Of a stretch of DNA of 64,000 nucleotides, positions 8,105 to 16,577 are shown piece after piece (position 1 is the stretch's first letter; each line of letters opens with the position of its first letter). The notes below the pieces were generated by a model. The model was not told the DNA's origin, did no database searches, and worked only from the letters and a program-made list of their open reading frames with translations. The position numbers and the translations under genes are program-made. Source of the DNA: an uncultured Alistipes sp. (GTDB taxonomy: Bacteria; Bacteroidota; Bacteroidia; Bacteroidales; Rikenellaceae); assembly GCA_900769405.1 (NCBI GenBank), contig CAAGGL010000013.1:1-64000 (forward strand), in the 5' to 3' direction.

Positions 8105-9370
8105 TTATTGGTAACGTATTGTAGTTTCTGGTTTTATAAACGAAATGATCATCGTCGGGATCACCATCAGCAGCACGATCACCGCCACCGTACCCACATT
8201 CAGCGCCAGCCACCACCACAACTCGACACTAATGGGCACCTCCGAGAGCATATATCCCGACGGGTCGAGCTTAACGATGTGTCCCCAACGCTGCAACGCG
8301 CAGATTGCCAGACCAATGATGTTGCCCCACAGCGCACCGCGCGCCACGATGTAGAGCGATCGGTAGAGGAACACGCGCTGGATCGCGCCGTTGCGCATAC
8401 CCATCGCCTTCAACAGTCCGATCATTCGCGTGCGTTCGAGCAGGATGATCAACATTGCCGAGATCATATTCATCAGCGCCACCGTGATCATTATCACGAT
8501 GATTACCAGCGCATTAATATTGTGTGCGCGCAACCAATCGAAGATCGTCGGGAAGCGGCGCTCGATGTCATCAGCCATCAGATTAGCACCCTCGGCAATG
8601 CTCACCTCGGCGGCGATACGGTCGATGTCCGTTGCAAATTCCGACAGGCGCGAGAAGTCGCGGCAGTTGATTTCGTATCCCGTAATCTGCTCCTCGCCCC
8701 AACCATTAAGTCGCTGTACGTTACGCAGTTCGGTCACCACGAGCATATCGTCCATCTCGCCCATTCCAGTCGAATAGACGCCACACACCTTGAATCGGTC
8801 GCGGCGCGCACGGCCGTCCTCCTGCACGAACAACATCTCGACCTTCGACGCCGTATCCAATCGCAACATCGCCGCCAGCGACTCCGAGATCAGCAGATCC
8901 TTATGTCGCTCCTCGCCTCCCACACGCGGCAGCGCGCCACGCACCAGGCTCTTGGTGAAAAAGCGGGTGTCGTAGCCCTCGCCCACGCCTTTGAGCATCA
9001 CGCCCTGCATCGCCTCCGAGGTGCGGATGATACCGCCCTTCACGGCGTATTGCGCGATTGACGCGGTCTGCGGATGCGCCTCGACACGCTCCTCGAACAT
9101 CGGCGAGCGGTCGATCGGCTTGCGTTCGAACGATGAGTTACCGTCGAGATTAACCACCTGAACGTGAGCACCAAAGCCGATTATCTTCTCGGTGATCTCG
9201 CGCTTGAATCCCGTGATCACGGCCAGCGCCACGATCATCACAGCCACACCGATGGCGACGGTCGCCGTAGCGATACGCACCATCACGTTGCGGCGACCCT
9301 CGTCGGGCGACGAGGCGAGGCGGCGTGCTATGAAAAATTCGAGATTCAAAATTTCGGTAATTTTATGCAA
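8105..9370 (-). CDS. LolC/LolE-type ABC transporter permease
   Basis: A 421-residue inner-membrane protein of the FtsX/MacB-type permease family. One membrane segment lies at about residues 33-55 (VAIGVAVMIVALAVITGF), followed by a large periplasmic domain, then three C-terminal segments. It resembles the LolCE permeases that release lipoproteins to LolA. The first usable codon in the frame is TTG at 9370; no ATG precedes it before an in-frame stop at 9386-9388, and the next ATG falls at residue 30, inside the conserved N-terminus. It is the first gene of the set leading to menG and diverges from the SDR gene at 9416. Confidence 0.88.
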   Translation of the reverse strand: MHKITEILNLEFFIARRLASSPDEGRRNVMVRIATATVAIGVAVMIVALAVITGFKREITEKIIGFGAHVQVVNLDGNSSFERKPIDRSPMFEERVEAHPQTASIAQYAVKGGIIRTSEAMQGVMLKGVGEGYDTRFFTKSLVRGALPRVGGEERHKDLLISESLAAMLRLDTASKVEMLFVQEDGRARRDRFKVCGVYSTGMGEMDDMLVVTELRNVQRLNGWGEEQITGYEINCRDFSRLSEFATDIDRIAAEVSIAEGANLMADDIERRFPTIFDWLRAHNINALVIIVIMITVALMNMISAMLIILLERTRMIGLLKAMGMRNGAIQRVFLYRSLYIVARGALWGNIIGLAICALQRWGHIVKLDPSGYMLSEVPISVELWWWLALNVGTVAVIVLLMVIPTMIISFIKPETTIRYQ

Positions 9371-9388
9371 AGTAAGACAAAAATTTTA

Positions 9389-9396
9389 TATTTTTG
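9389..9396 (+). promoter_or_regulatory. -7 box upstream of the SDR gene
   Basis: TATTTTTG matches TAnnTTTG and lies 20 nt before the ATG, giving a very short leader. No clear -33 TTG is seen. Confidence 0.5.
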
Positions 9397-9415
9397 TCCA
9401 AAAGCTAAGAATTTT

Positions 9416-10171
9416 ATGACAAAACTTGCACTCATCACGGGCGCATCGTCGGGTATCGGCGAGGCTACCGCACGTAAATTGGCCTCGATGGGCTACGACC
9501 TGATTCTCACCGCTCGACGCGCCGACCGCCTCGAACGCCTCGCTGCCGAGCTGCGCACCGCACATAACATCGAGGTGCAAAACCTCATCTTCGACGTACG
9601 CGACGAGAGGGCTTGCGAGGAGTATCTGGCACAGATTTCGGACGAGCGTCCGATCGACGTGCTGGTCAATAATGCAGGTCTGGCCGCAGGTTTGGAGCAT
9701 ATCGACGCGGGCTCGACCGAGGATTGGAACGCGATGATCGACACCAATATCAAGGGTCTGCTCTACGTTACGCGCATCATTTCGCGCCGAATGATCGCTG
9801 CCGGTCGCGGCCACATCGTCAATCTCGGCTCGATCGCGGGCACTCAGCCCTACGAGAACGGTGCGGTCTATTGTGCCTCGAAGCACGCCGTGCACGCCAT
9901 CTCACAGTCGATGCGTTCGGATCTGGTTACGCACGGAATCAAAGTGAGCGAGGTGCGCCCCGGAATGGTCGAAACGGAGTTCTCGGTGGTGCGTTTCCAC
10001 GGCGATGAGGAGCGCGCGAAGGGCGTCTATCGCGGTGTTACCCCGCTGACAGGCAGCGATATAGCCGAGGTGATCGGTTGGATCGTCAGCCAGCCCGCAC
10101 ACGTCAATATCGACGACGTGCTCATCACCCCGCAGCAGCAGGCAAATGCCTATCTGACCGTGCGCAAATAG
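9416..10171 (+). CDS. Short-chain dehydrogenase/reductase (YdfG-like)
   Basis: A 251-residue classical SDR. The start at MTKLALITG puts the nucleotide-binding GASSGIG (residues about 9-15) at the normal place; longer upstream reading would run through the divergent gene. Also visible are NNAG (about 85-88), the catalytic Ser in NLGSIAGTQPY and the YCASK Tyr/Lys pair. The sequence up to VRPGMVETEFSVVRF resembles the YdfG/serine-3-dehydrogenase group, NADP-dependent oxidoreductases of 3-hydroxy acids. The true substrate cannot be inferred. It stands as a single gene transcribed away from the lolC-like gene. Confidence 0.9.
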   Translation: MTKLALITGASSGIGEATARKLASMGYDLILTARRADRLERLAAELRTAHNIEVQNLIFDVRDERACEEYLAQISDERPIDVLVNNAGLAAGLEHIDAGSTEDWNAMIDTNIKGLLYVTRIISRRMIAAGRGHIVNLGSIAGTQPYENGAVYCASKHAVHAISQSMRSDLVTHGIKVSEVRPGMVETEFSVVRFHGDEERAKGVYRGVTPLTGSDIAEVIGWIVSQPAHVNIDDVLITPQQQANAYLTVRK

Positions 10172-10225
10172 CGCGTGCGGTTGGTCAAAAGGTCGAATCG
10201 CGCAATAAATTTCAATACGAATCGT

Positions 10226-10233
10226 TACATTTG
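10226..10233 (+). promoter_or_regulatory. -7 box for the zinc metallopeptidase gene
   Basis: TACATTTG matches TAnnTTTG, 34 nt before the ATG at 10268. Confidence 0.6.
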
Positions 10234-10267
10234 CAACGATTTTAGAACCTAAAAAACGTAGAAAATT

Positions 10268-10960
10268 ATGCCCGTAGCAGGAATTAATATCGAATGGTTG
10301 CTGATCATCGTGATCGGCATTGTGGGAATGTTGGTGCAGTGGCGCTTACAGTCGGTCTTCACGAAATATTCGCAGGTGCGCACCTCAAACGGAATGACCG
10401 GTCGCGACGTGGCCGAGAAGATGTTGCGCGACAACGGTATCTATGACGTGCGCGTGACCTCGACCCCGGGTCATCTGACCGACCACTACAACCCCGCCGA
10501 CAAGACCGTAAACCTCAGCGAATCAGTCTATAACAGCCCCTCGATCGCTGCGGCGGCCGTTGCGGCACACGAGTGCGGCCACGCCGTACAACACGCGCGC
10601 GGTTATGTCTGGGTCGAGATGCGTACCCGACTCGTGCCGCTGATCTCGATCACCTCGCGCTTCTCGACGTGGGTGATTATCCTCGGTATGCTCACGATCA
10701 ACACCTTCCCCGCGCTGTTTTGGGTTGGTATCCTGATGATTGCAGCCTCGGCGCTCTTCTCGATCATCACCCTGCCTGTCGAGTATAACGCCTCGTCGCG
10801 CGCGCTCGATTGGTTGCGTTCGACACGCACACTCGACCCCTCGCAGATGGAGGGCGCAGCAATCTCGTTGCGCTGGGCGGCTCGCACCTATCTGGTTGCG
10901 GCGCTGAGTGCTATCGCGACACTGCTCTACTACCTCGGTTTCGCTCGCAACCGCGACTAA
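10268..10960 (+). CDS. Membrane zinc metallopeptidase (YugP-like)
   Basis: A 230-residue membrane protein of the neutral zinc metallopeptidase family typified by Bacillus YugP. An N-terminal membrane segment (residues about 9-24) is followed by a cytoplasmic or membrane-face stretch with HECGHAVQH around residue 101, the HExxH zinc site. Two or three further hydrophobic segments follow, and the conserved EYNASSRALDWL motif near residue 175 would supply the third zinc ligand. Substrates of this family are poorly known. The PAP2 phosphatase gene starts 10 bp after its stop, so the two probably share a transcript. Confidence 0.9.
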   Translation: MPVAGINIEWLLIIVIGIVGMLVQWRLQSVFTKYSQVRTSNGMTGRDVAEKMLRDNGIYDVRVTSTPGHLTDHYNPADKTVNLSESVYNSPSIAAAAVAAHECGHAVQHARGYVWVEMRTRLVPLISITSRFSTWVIILGMLTINTFPALFWVGILMIAASALFSIITLPVEYNASSRALDWLRSTRTLDPSQMEGAAISLRWAARTYLVAALSAIATLLYYLGFARNRD

Positions 10961-10970
10961 CCTTACAACT

Positions 10971-11606
10971 ATGGAACGACTCGACGAGGCGATATTCTTG
11001 GCACTCAATTTCGACGGCGGCTCGGCCATCGACCACGCGATGTTCATCGTGTCGGGCAAGCTGACGTGGCTGCCGCTGTATCTGCTGATCATCTTCCTGA
11101 TTTGGCGCCGATATGGCTGGCGCACAACGCTTTTCGCCGTTCTGCTGATTGCGGCGGCGGTGGGTGTGGCCGACCAGATCTGCAACCTCTTCAAGAACGG
11201 TTTACAGATGTTGCGCCCCAATCACGACCTCGACGTGACGCCCTATATGCACTTCCCGCTTCGCAATGGCGAACCCTACATCAATAAGGGGCTCTATGGC
11301 ACCGTTTCGGCGCACGCCTCGACCACGACGGCAGTGGCCTATCTTGCCCATTCGTTCATTCACGACCGTTTGTGGCGAGTGGCAGGTGCTACGGCAGCCG
11401 CAACCATAGTCTCGTCGTTCATCAAGCGTCGCTGGTTTACCATAGTGGCCGTTGTGTGGGTACTATCAATCTGCTACTCACGCATTTATCTCGGCGCACA
11501 CTACCCCTCGCAGGTCATTGCGGGCATCATTCTCGGTGTGCTGATCGGAGCCGCAGGCGTCTGGATCGCCCGCCGCACGGGACTCTACAAGGTGCCGCAA
11601 GCGTAA
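10971..11606 (+). CDS. PAP2-family membrane phosphatase
   Basis: A 211-residue integral-membrane lipid phosphatase (PAP2/undecaprenyl-pyrophosphatase-like). The start ATG at 10971 lies just after the metallopeptidase gene. Motif 1 is KNGLQMLRP (K-x6-RP), motif 2 is SAHAS with the catalytic-type His, and motif 3 is SRIYLGAHYPSQ, where the nucleophilic His is present but the usual final Asp of the SRx5Hx3D motif is Gln. Five or six hydrophobic segments are visible. The likely role is dephosphorylation of undecaprenyl pyrophosphate or a phospholipid; the Asp-to-Gln change may affect activity. Confidence 0.9.
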   Translation: MERLDEAIFLALNFDGGSAIDHAMFIVSGKLTWLPLYLLIIFLIWRRYGWRTTLFAVLLIAAAVGVADQICNLFKNGLQMLRPNHDLDVTPYMHFPLRNGEPYINKGLYGTVSAHASTTTAVAYLAHSFIHDRLWRVAGATAAATIVSSFIKRRWFTIVAVVWVLSICYSRIYLGAHYPSQVIAGIILGVLIGAAGVWIARRTGLYKVPQA

Positions 11607-11667
11607 AAACTATACCTATATTTATATAAATGGGGCCCGAAGTGTTCATATTTCGGAGTATTGTTCG

Positions 11668-11675
11668 TATCTTTG
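11668..11675 (+). promoter_or_regulatory. -7 box for lysS
   Basis: TATCTTTG matches TAnnTTTG, 33 nt before the lysS ATG. Confidence 0.6.
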
Positions 11676-11708
11676 TAGCTTAGAAATAACTATAAAACAA
11701 AATATACT

Positions 11709-13436
11709 ATGGCATTTGAACTTAGCGAACAGGAACAGTTGCGACGTAACTCGCTCGCACAACTGCGTGCATTGGGCATCGATCCCTACCCCGCAGAGAT
11801 GTTCGATGTAACGGCAACAGCCGCTGAAATTCAGCAGAATTTCGACCCCGAAAAGAATAACTATCAGGACGTTCGCGTTGCAGGCCGTATTATGAGCCGC
11901 CGTATTATGGGTAGCGCATCGTTCTTCGAGATTCAGGACCACACGGGCCGTATCCAGATCTATATCCGCCGCGACGACGTGTGCGAGGGCGAAGATACGA
12001 CGCTCTACAACACCGTATTCAAGAAGTTGCTCGACATCGGCGATTTCATTGGTATCGAGGGCTTTGCGTTCATCACCAAGACCGGCGAGCTGTCGGTTCA
12101 CTGCCGCTCGTTCAAGGTGCTGAGCAAGTCGATCCGCCCGCTGCCTATCGTTAAGGAGAAGGACGGTCAGGTCTATGACGCACTGACCGACCCCGAGGTG
12201 CGCTATCGTCAGCGCTATCTCGACCTGGCGGTGAATCCCCACGTGCGCGAGGTATTCGTTAAACGCGCCAAGATTATGCAGACAATGCGCGAGTTCTTCA
12301 ACGAGCACGGCTGCTTGGAGGTTGAGACCCCGATCCTGCAACCCATTCCCGGTGGTGCTGCGGCGCGTCCGTTCATCACTCACCACAATGCGCTCGATAC
12401 CGATTTCTATATGCGAATCGCAACGGAGCTCTACTTGAAGCGACTGATCGTCGGTGGTTTCGCGGGCGTTTATGAGTTCGGTAAGAACTTCCGTAACGAG
12501 GGTATGGACCGCACGCACAACCCCGAGTTCACCTGTATGGAGATCTACGTGGCTTACAAGGACTACAAGTGGATGATGGAGTTCACCGAGCAGATGTTGG
12601 AGCGCGTGGCAATGGCTACTAACGGCACCACCGAACTGACGATCGGCGACAAGCAGATCTCGTTCAAGGCTCCCTTCCGCCGCCTGACGATGACCGACGC
12701 TATCAAGGAGAAGACCGGTTACGACATCACGGGTCAGTCGGAGGAGCAGCTGCGCGAGGCTTGCAAGCGTCTGAACGTCGAGGTTGACGACACGATGGGT
12801 AAGGGTAAGCTGATCGACGCTATCTTCGGTCAGTATTGCGAGGAAGATCTGATCCAGCCCACCTTCATCTGCGACTACCCCATCGAGATGTCGCCTCTGT
12901 GCAAGCGCCACCGCGAGAATTCGGACCTCACCGAGCGTTTCGAGCTCTTCGTGAACGGCAAGGAGTTGTGTAACGCATACTCGGAGCTGAACGACCCGAT
13001 CGATCAGTACGAGCGTTTCCAGGAGCAGATGCAGCTTAGCGAGCGCGGCGACGACGAGGCGATGTTCATCGATATGGACTTCGTTCGCGCGTTGGAGTAT
13101 GGTATGCCCTCGTGCTCGGGTATGGGTATCGGCATCGACCGTCTGACGATGTTTATGACCAACCAGCCCTCGATTCAGGACGTACTGTTCTTCCCGACAA
13201 TGCGCCCCGAGAAGAAGGTGCAGCACGACGACGAGGCTAAGTATGTCGAGGCAGGTATCCCCGCCGAGTGGGTTGCGGTTGTGCAGAAGATGGGTTACAT
13301 CACCGTTGATGCACTGCGCGGCACGGCTCAGTCGGGCGGTATGAAGCTCTTCAACGACCTCTGCGGCTTCAACAAGAAGAATAAACTGGGTCTTTCGACC
13401 GCCGAGATGAAGGCGTGGATCGAGGCTCAGGCGTAA
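11709..13436 (+). CDS. lysS: Lysyl-tRNA synthetase, class II
   Basis: A 575-residue class II aminoacyl-tRNA synthetase that attaches lysine to tRNA-Lys. An N-terminal OB-fold anticodon-binding domain covers about residues 55-160 (VRVAGRIMSRRIMG). The catalytic domain has motif 2 (KNFRNEGMDRTHNPEFT) and motif 3 (GMGIGIDRLTMFMT). About 70 extra residues after the catalytic domain form a C-terminal extension of a kind known in Bacteroidota LysRS. Codon use is strongly biased, as expected for a highly expressed gene. It has its own promoter; tpiA follows after 83 bp. Confidence 0.97.
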   Translation: MAFELSEQEQLRRNSLAQLRALGIDPYPAEMFDVTATAAEIQQNFDPEKNNYQDVRVAGRIMSRRIMGSASFFEIQDHTGRIQIYIRRDDVCEGEDTTLYNTVFKKLLDIGDFIGIEGFAFITKTGELSVHCRSFKVLSKSIRPLPIVKEKDGQVYDALTDPEVRYRQRYLDLAVNPHVREVFVKRAKIMQTMREFFNEHGCLEVETPILQPIPGGAAARPFITHHNALDTDFYMRIATELYLKRLIVGGFAGVYEFGKNFRNEGMDRTHNPEFTCMEIYVAYKDYKWMMEFTEQMLERVAMATNGTTELTIGDKQISFKAPFRRLTMTDAIKEKTGYDITGQSEEQLREACKRLNVEVDDTMGKGKLIDAIFGQYCEEDLIQPTFICDYPIEMSPLCKRHRENSDLTERFELFVNGKELCNAYSELNDPIDQYERFQEQMQLSERGDDEAMFIDMDFVRALEYGMPSCSGMGIGIDRLTMFMTNQPSIQDVLFFPTMRPEKKVQHDDEAKYVEAGIPAEWVAVVQKMGYITVDALRGTAQSGGMKLFNDLCGFNKKNKLGLSTAEMKAWIEAQA

Positions 13437-13519
13437 GAATTCAATTCACAATTAAGAATTGGGGATTGGCAAAAGAGTGTAACTACTTAAATATTAACTA
13501 ATAAACACACATTATCGTT

Positions 13520-14272
13520 ATGAGAAAGAAGATTGTAGCCGGTAACTGGAAGATGAATACCACTCCCGTTGAAGGCGTTGAGCTGGCAAAGAACGTTGTT
13601 GCCGGCAAGGGCGAGGTTTGCGACTGCGTGAACTTCATCGTATGCCCCCCGTTCACTCACCTGAGCGAGGTTTTGAAGGTTGTACGTGGCACGGGTATCG
13701 CTGTTGGTGCTCAGGACTGCGCAACTGAGGCTAAGGGTGCTTACACCGGTGAGGTTTCGGCCGCAATGATCGCATCGCTGGGTTGCGAGTACGTGATCCT
13801 CGGCCACTCGGAGCGTCGCCAGTACTACGGTGAGACTTCGGAGACCCTGAACAAGAAGATGGCTCAGGCTTACGCTAACGGTTTGACCCCGATCTACTGC
13901 GTTGGTGAGAACCTCGACGAGCGCGAGGCTGGCAACCACTTCGCAGTTTGCAAGGCTCAGATCGAGGAGGTTGTTTTCAACCTGACCGAGGAGCAGTTCG
14001 CTAAGTTGGTTATCGCATACGAGCCCGTTTGGGCAATCGGTACCGGCAAGACCGCAACCGCAGAGCAGGCACAGGAGATCCACGCATATATCCGCCAGGT
14101 TCTGGCTGAGAAGTTCGGTGAGGCTGCTGCTAACACTCCGATCCTCTATGGTGGTTCGTGCAAGCCTTCGAACGCTGCCGAGATCTTCGCTAAGGAGGAT
14201 GTTGACGGTGGTCTGATCGGTGGTGCTGCACTGAAAGCTGAGGACTTCCTCGCTATCGGTAAGGGTTTCTAA
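13520..14272 (+). CDS. tpiA: Triosephosphate isomerase
   Basis: A 250-residue TIM-barrel enzyme of glycolysis that interconverts dihydroxyacetone phosphate and glyceraldehyde 3-phosphate in the cytosol. The active-site residues are all present: Lys in GNWKMNT (about residue 11), His in LGHSERRQ, Glu in AYEPVWAIGTGKTAT, and the phosphate-binding YGGSCKPSNA and GGLIGGAALK loops. The length is normal. Highly biased codons suggest strong expression. A strong terminator follows within 25 bp. The 83-bp gap before it contains a member of the dispersed GAATT-rich repeats. Confidence 0.98.
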   Translation: MRKKIVAGNWKMNTTPVEGVELAKNVVAGKGEVCDCVNFIVCPPFTHLSEVLKVVRGTGIAVGAQDCATEAKGAYTGEVSAAMIASLGCEYVILGHSERRQYYGETSETLNKKMAQAYANGLTPIYCVGENLDEREAGNHFAVCKAQIEEVVFNLTEEQFAKLVIAYEPVWAIGTGKTATAEQAQEIHAYIRQVLAEKFGEAAANTPILYGGSCKPSNAAEIFAKEDVDGGLIGGAALKAEDFLAIGKGF

Positions 14273-14294
14273 TCCACACGCCGCGTTAAGCAAA

Positions 14295-14326
14295 AAGGTG
14301 TTCCTTTCGGGGAACACCTTTTTTTT
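14295..14326 (+). terminator. tpiA terminator
   Basis: AAGGTGTTCC/GGAACACCTT hairpin with loop TTTCGG, followed by a run of eight T. Confidence 0.92.
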
Positions 14327-14386
14327 GATTCATAATTCAAGATTCAAAATTCACAATTAATCTGCCTACGGCAGGCAAACAAAAAA

Positions 14387-14407
14387 CCCGAACCGTAATG
14401 GTTCGGG
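14387..14407. terminator. Bidirectional terminator between tpiA and the SusC/D operon
   Basis: CCCGAACC/GGTTCGGG hairpin with A-rich and T-rich flanks on both sides. It can end the minus-strand operon (14435) and back up the tpiA terminator. Confidence 0.85.
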
Positions 14408-14434
14408 CTTTTTGATTATAGAGTGGAGATTCGC

Positions 14435-16549
14435 TTAGCGAGCCTCTACCAAGTTACCGCTGGGGCGGAAGGTAGGAGTTACCTTACCGGTGCTCTTCTT
14501 CTGAGCCTTCTGGCCATTGATAACGTACTCACGCTCAGCCTGCTTGCGTACCAACTCGGTGACGATAGCACCTGCGGGAACCATCTTAGCCTTAGTTACG
14601 TACTCAGCGCGTGCGCCCTCCGAAGCGGGAGTCATCGAAGGAGCGAAGAACGGATCAATCAGGAAGTAAGGCGAACCATTAAGCAGACCAAAGATACCGA
14701 AACCGTCAGCCTCAATGTCGTACTGAGCATTTACGGGATCGTTAAAGAACTTAATGTTGCCGGCGCTCGAAATACCTGCGTCAAAGAAGATCAAACCAGC
14801 TGCGCCAGTCGACCACAAGCTACCATCAGCGGTGCAAAGAGTAGCGAATACGTCAAATACGTCGCCGCTTGTCGACTCAACGTCCTCCATATCCTGAGGA
14901 GTGAACTGCAAGTAACCACCATTGTAGTTCCATACAACTACGTCCTCATAGTCAGGACCGAATGCACCTCCGATCAGACCTACCATATTGATAGTCTCCT
15001 CGTCAACCTTAACCATCGAAACGGGCAACTCAAACGCAGTCAGGTTACCAGTCGGCTGATAGTTGCTATCATACTCGAAGGTCTGACCAGCCATTACCCA
15101 CTCACCTACAAACTCGTCGATCGACGAAGCAGCGCCGATAACCTCAGCGTTGATCTCCTCGGTGTACTCACCGTAGGTTACATCAGCCTTAACGCCTGCG
15201 GGGTCAACACCAACCATCTCGCAAAGCAACGAGTAGCAGTTGTCAGCGTACTGACCCTTCTTAACGTTCAGGTAGAGGTCGAAACCAGCAACCGAGATAC
15301 CCATCTCCTGCGATGCGTAATCCTCGGGAACGCTGATCTTACCCTCCTCATTTACACAGAAGTAGATGGGGAAGTCCTCAACGTAAGCGTTCTCAACCTT
15401 GATAACCTGACCGAACTTCTCAGCGTACTCAGCAGCCTTCTCCTCGTCAGCGGGAGTACCCTCGTAGAGAGCTACGGTCCACTTGTCGTCCAAAATCTCC
15501 GACTCGTAGGTAGCGTCGAGCAACTTCGAGAATGCGCAGTCGCGCTCGAAATCGGTACCTGCCAAGTTCTGATCCAAGAACAGAACGAAGTTAGCATCGC
15601 TAGTATAGTAATCGCCACCATTATAGAGGGTCATACTACGGAGAATCGAGCCCGAAGGCATAGTAATAGACTTATTAGCAGGATTATACGAACCAACATT
15701 CGTACCAGCAGGATAAGCATAATTGAATGCGTAAGTGCCCCAATATACATATCCATATGCAGAAGGATTAAGCGACATATTAGTCGACTGCAAAGGCATC
15801 CACGCCATACCATCCTCCCAATAGCTCTTCAACGACTCGCTCAGATAATAACCCTCGCAGTCGATAATGGTGTAGCAAAGCTCATCAGGGTTTTCAAGCA
15901 TCGACTCATCGTAGTAGTAGTACCAATAGGGATGCTCATAGGTTACGCCAGCCTCGCTGGTGTAGGTGGTGTAAAGGTTTACAATACGATAAACCTCAGC
16001 TCCATCCAACTTCTCAACATATACGGGGAACGAACCACCCGAACCAATACCAAACCACGACGCAACAACACTCGAATTCTCAACGAACAATGCCTGAGTC
16101 TCGATAGGTCTCCACGATGCGGGAGGTACGGGCGACCAAGTGGTCAAGGTTACGGTGCAGCGCTGGTTTGCGTAGGGCGAGTTCGACTCGCTATCTACTT
16201 TCAGCACGATCTTCATAGTCTTACCCTCACCGATAGCAGCCTGATCAACCGATACGGTGAACTTTGTCTTCTCCTGACCAGCGTTGAACGATACCGACGA
16301 AGGTACATTTACGCCCTCAGGACGCTCGCATACCAAAGTTGCGGTTGCAGCCTCGTCATAGTTAACGCGTGCAATCTCAACCTCGAAACCGGTCTGTACC
16401 TCCTCCATCGATACGGTCATCGTAGTCGCGGGGAAGTAGGCCTCCTGAGTATCGGGAAGCTCTGCCGGCACGTAGCTATTAGGCTCCTCGCACGCAGTGA
16501 ACAGCGCAACCAGAGCAAGTGCCGATGCAAAATATTTTAATGCTTTCAT
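14435..16549 (-). CDS. Large lipoprotein of the SusC/D operon
   Basis: A 704-residue protein with a lipoprotein signal (lipobox LFTAC). Residues about 25-125 resemble a Bacteroidota N-terminal beta-sandwich, with a Calx-beta-like pattern (VSFNAGQEKTKFTVSVDQ). The remainder is long, Tyr- and Gly-rich and beta-strand-like, with no enzyme motif visible. It lies 29 bp downstream of susD in a three-gene operon. By position it is a SusE/F-like surface lipoprotein that probably binds the substrate imported by the neighbouring SusC/D pair. The substrate is unknown, and no close named family was recognised. Confidence 0.8.
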   Translation of the reverse strand: MKALKYFASALALVALFTACEEPNSYVPAELPDTQEAYFPATTMTVSMEEVQTGFEVEIARVNYDEAATATLVCERPEGVNVPSSVSFNAGQEKTKFTVSVDQAAIGEGKTMKIVLKVDSESNSPYANQRCTVTLTTWSPVPPASWRPIETQALFVENSSVVASWFGIGSGGSFPVYVEKLDGAEVYRIVNLYTTYTSEAGVTYEHPYWYYYYDESMLENPDELCYTIIDCEGYYLSESLKSYWEDGMAWMPLQSTNMSLNPSAYGYVYWGTYAFNYAYPAGTNVGSYNPANKSITMPSGSILRSMTLYNGGDYYTSDANFVLFLDQNLAGTDFERDCAFSKLLDATYESEILDDKWTVALYEGTPADEEKAAEYAEKFGQVIKVENAYVEDFPIYFCVNEEGKISVPEDYASQEMGISVAGFDLYLNVKKGQYADNCYSLLCEMVGVDPAGVKADVTYGEYTEEINAEVIGAASSIDEFVGEWVMAGQTFEYDSNYQPTGNLTAFELPVSMVKVDEETINMVGLIGGAFGPDYEDVVVWNYNGGYLQFTPQDMEDVESTSGDVFDVFATLCTADGSLWSTGAAGLIFFDAGISSAGNIKFFNDPVNAQYDIEADGFGIFGLLNGSPYFLIDPFFAPSMTPASEGARAEYVTKAKMVPAGAIVTELVRKQAEREYVINGQKAQKKSTGKVTPTFRPSGNLVEAR

Positions 16550-16577
16550 ATTTGTTATCTGTTTTACTCGTTAATAA

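Noticed and set aside
13437..13519. A separate tpiA promoter
   Set aside because: No good TAnnTTTG box was found; tpiA may be read from lysS, or the promoter is non-standard.
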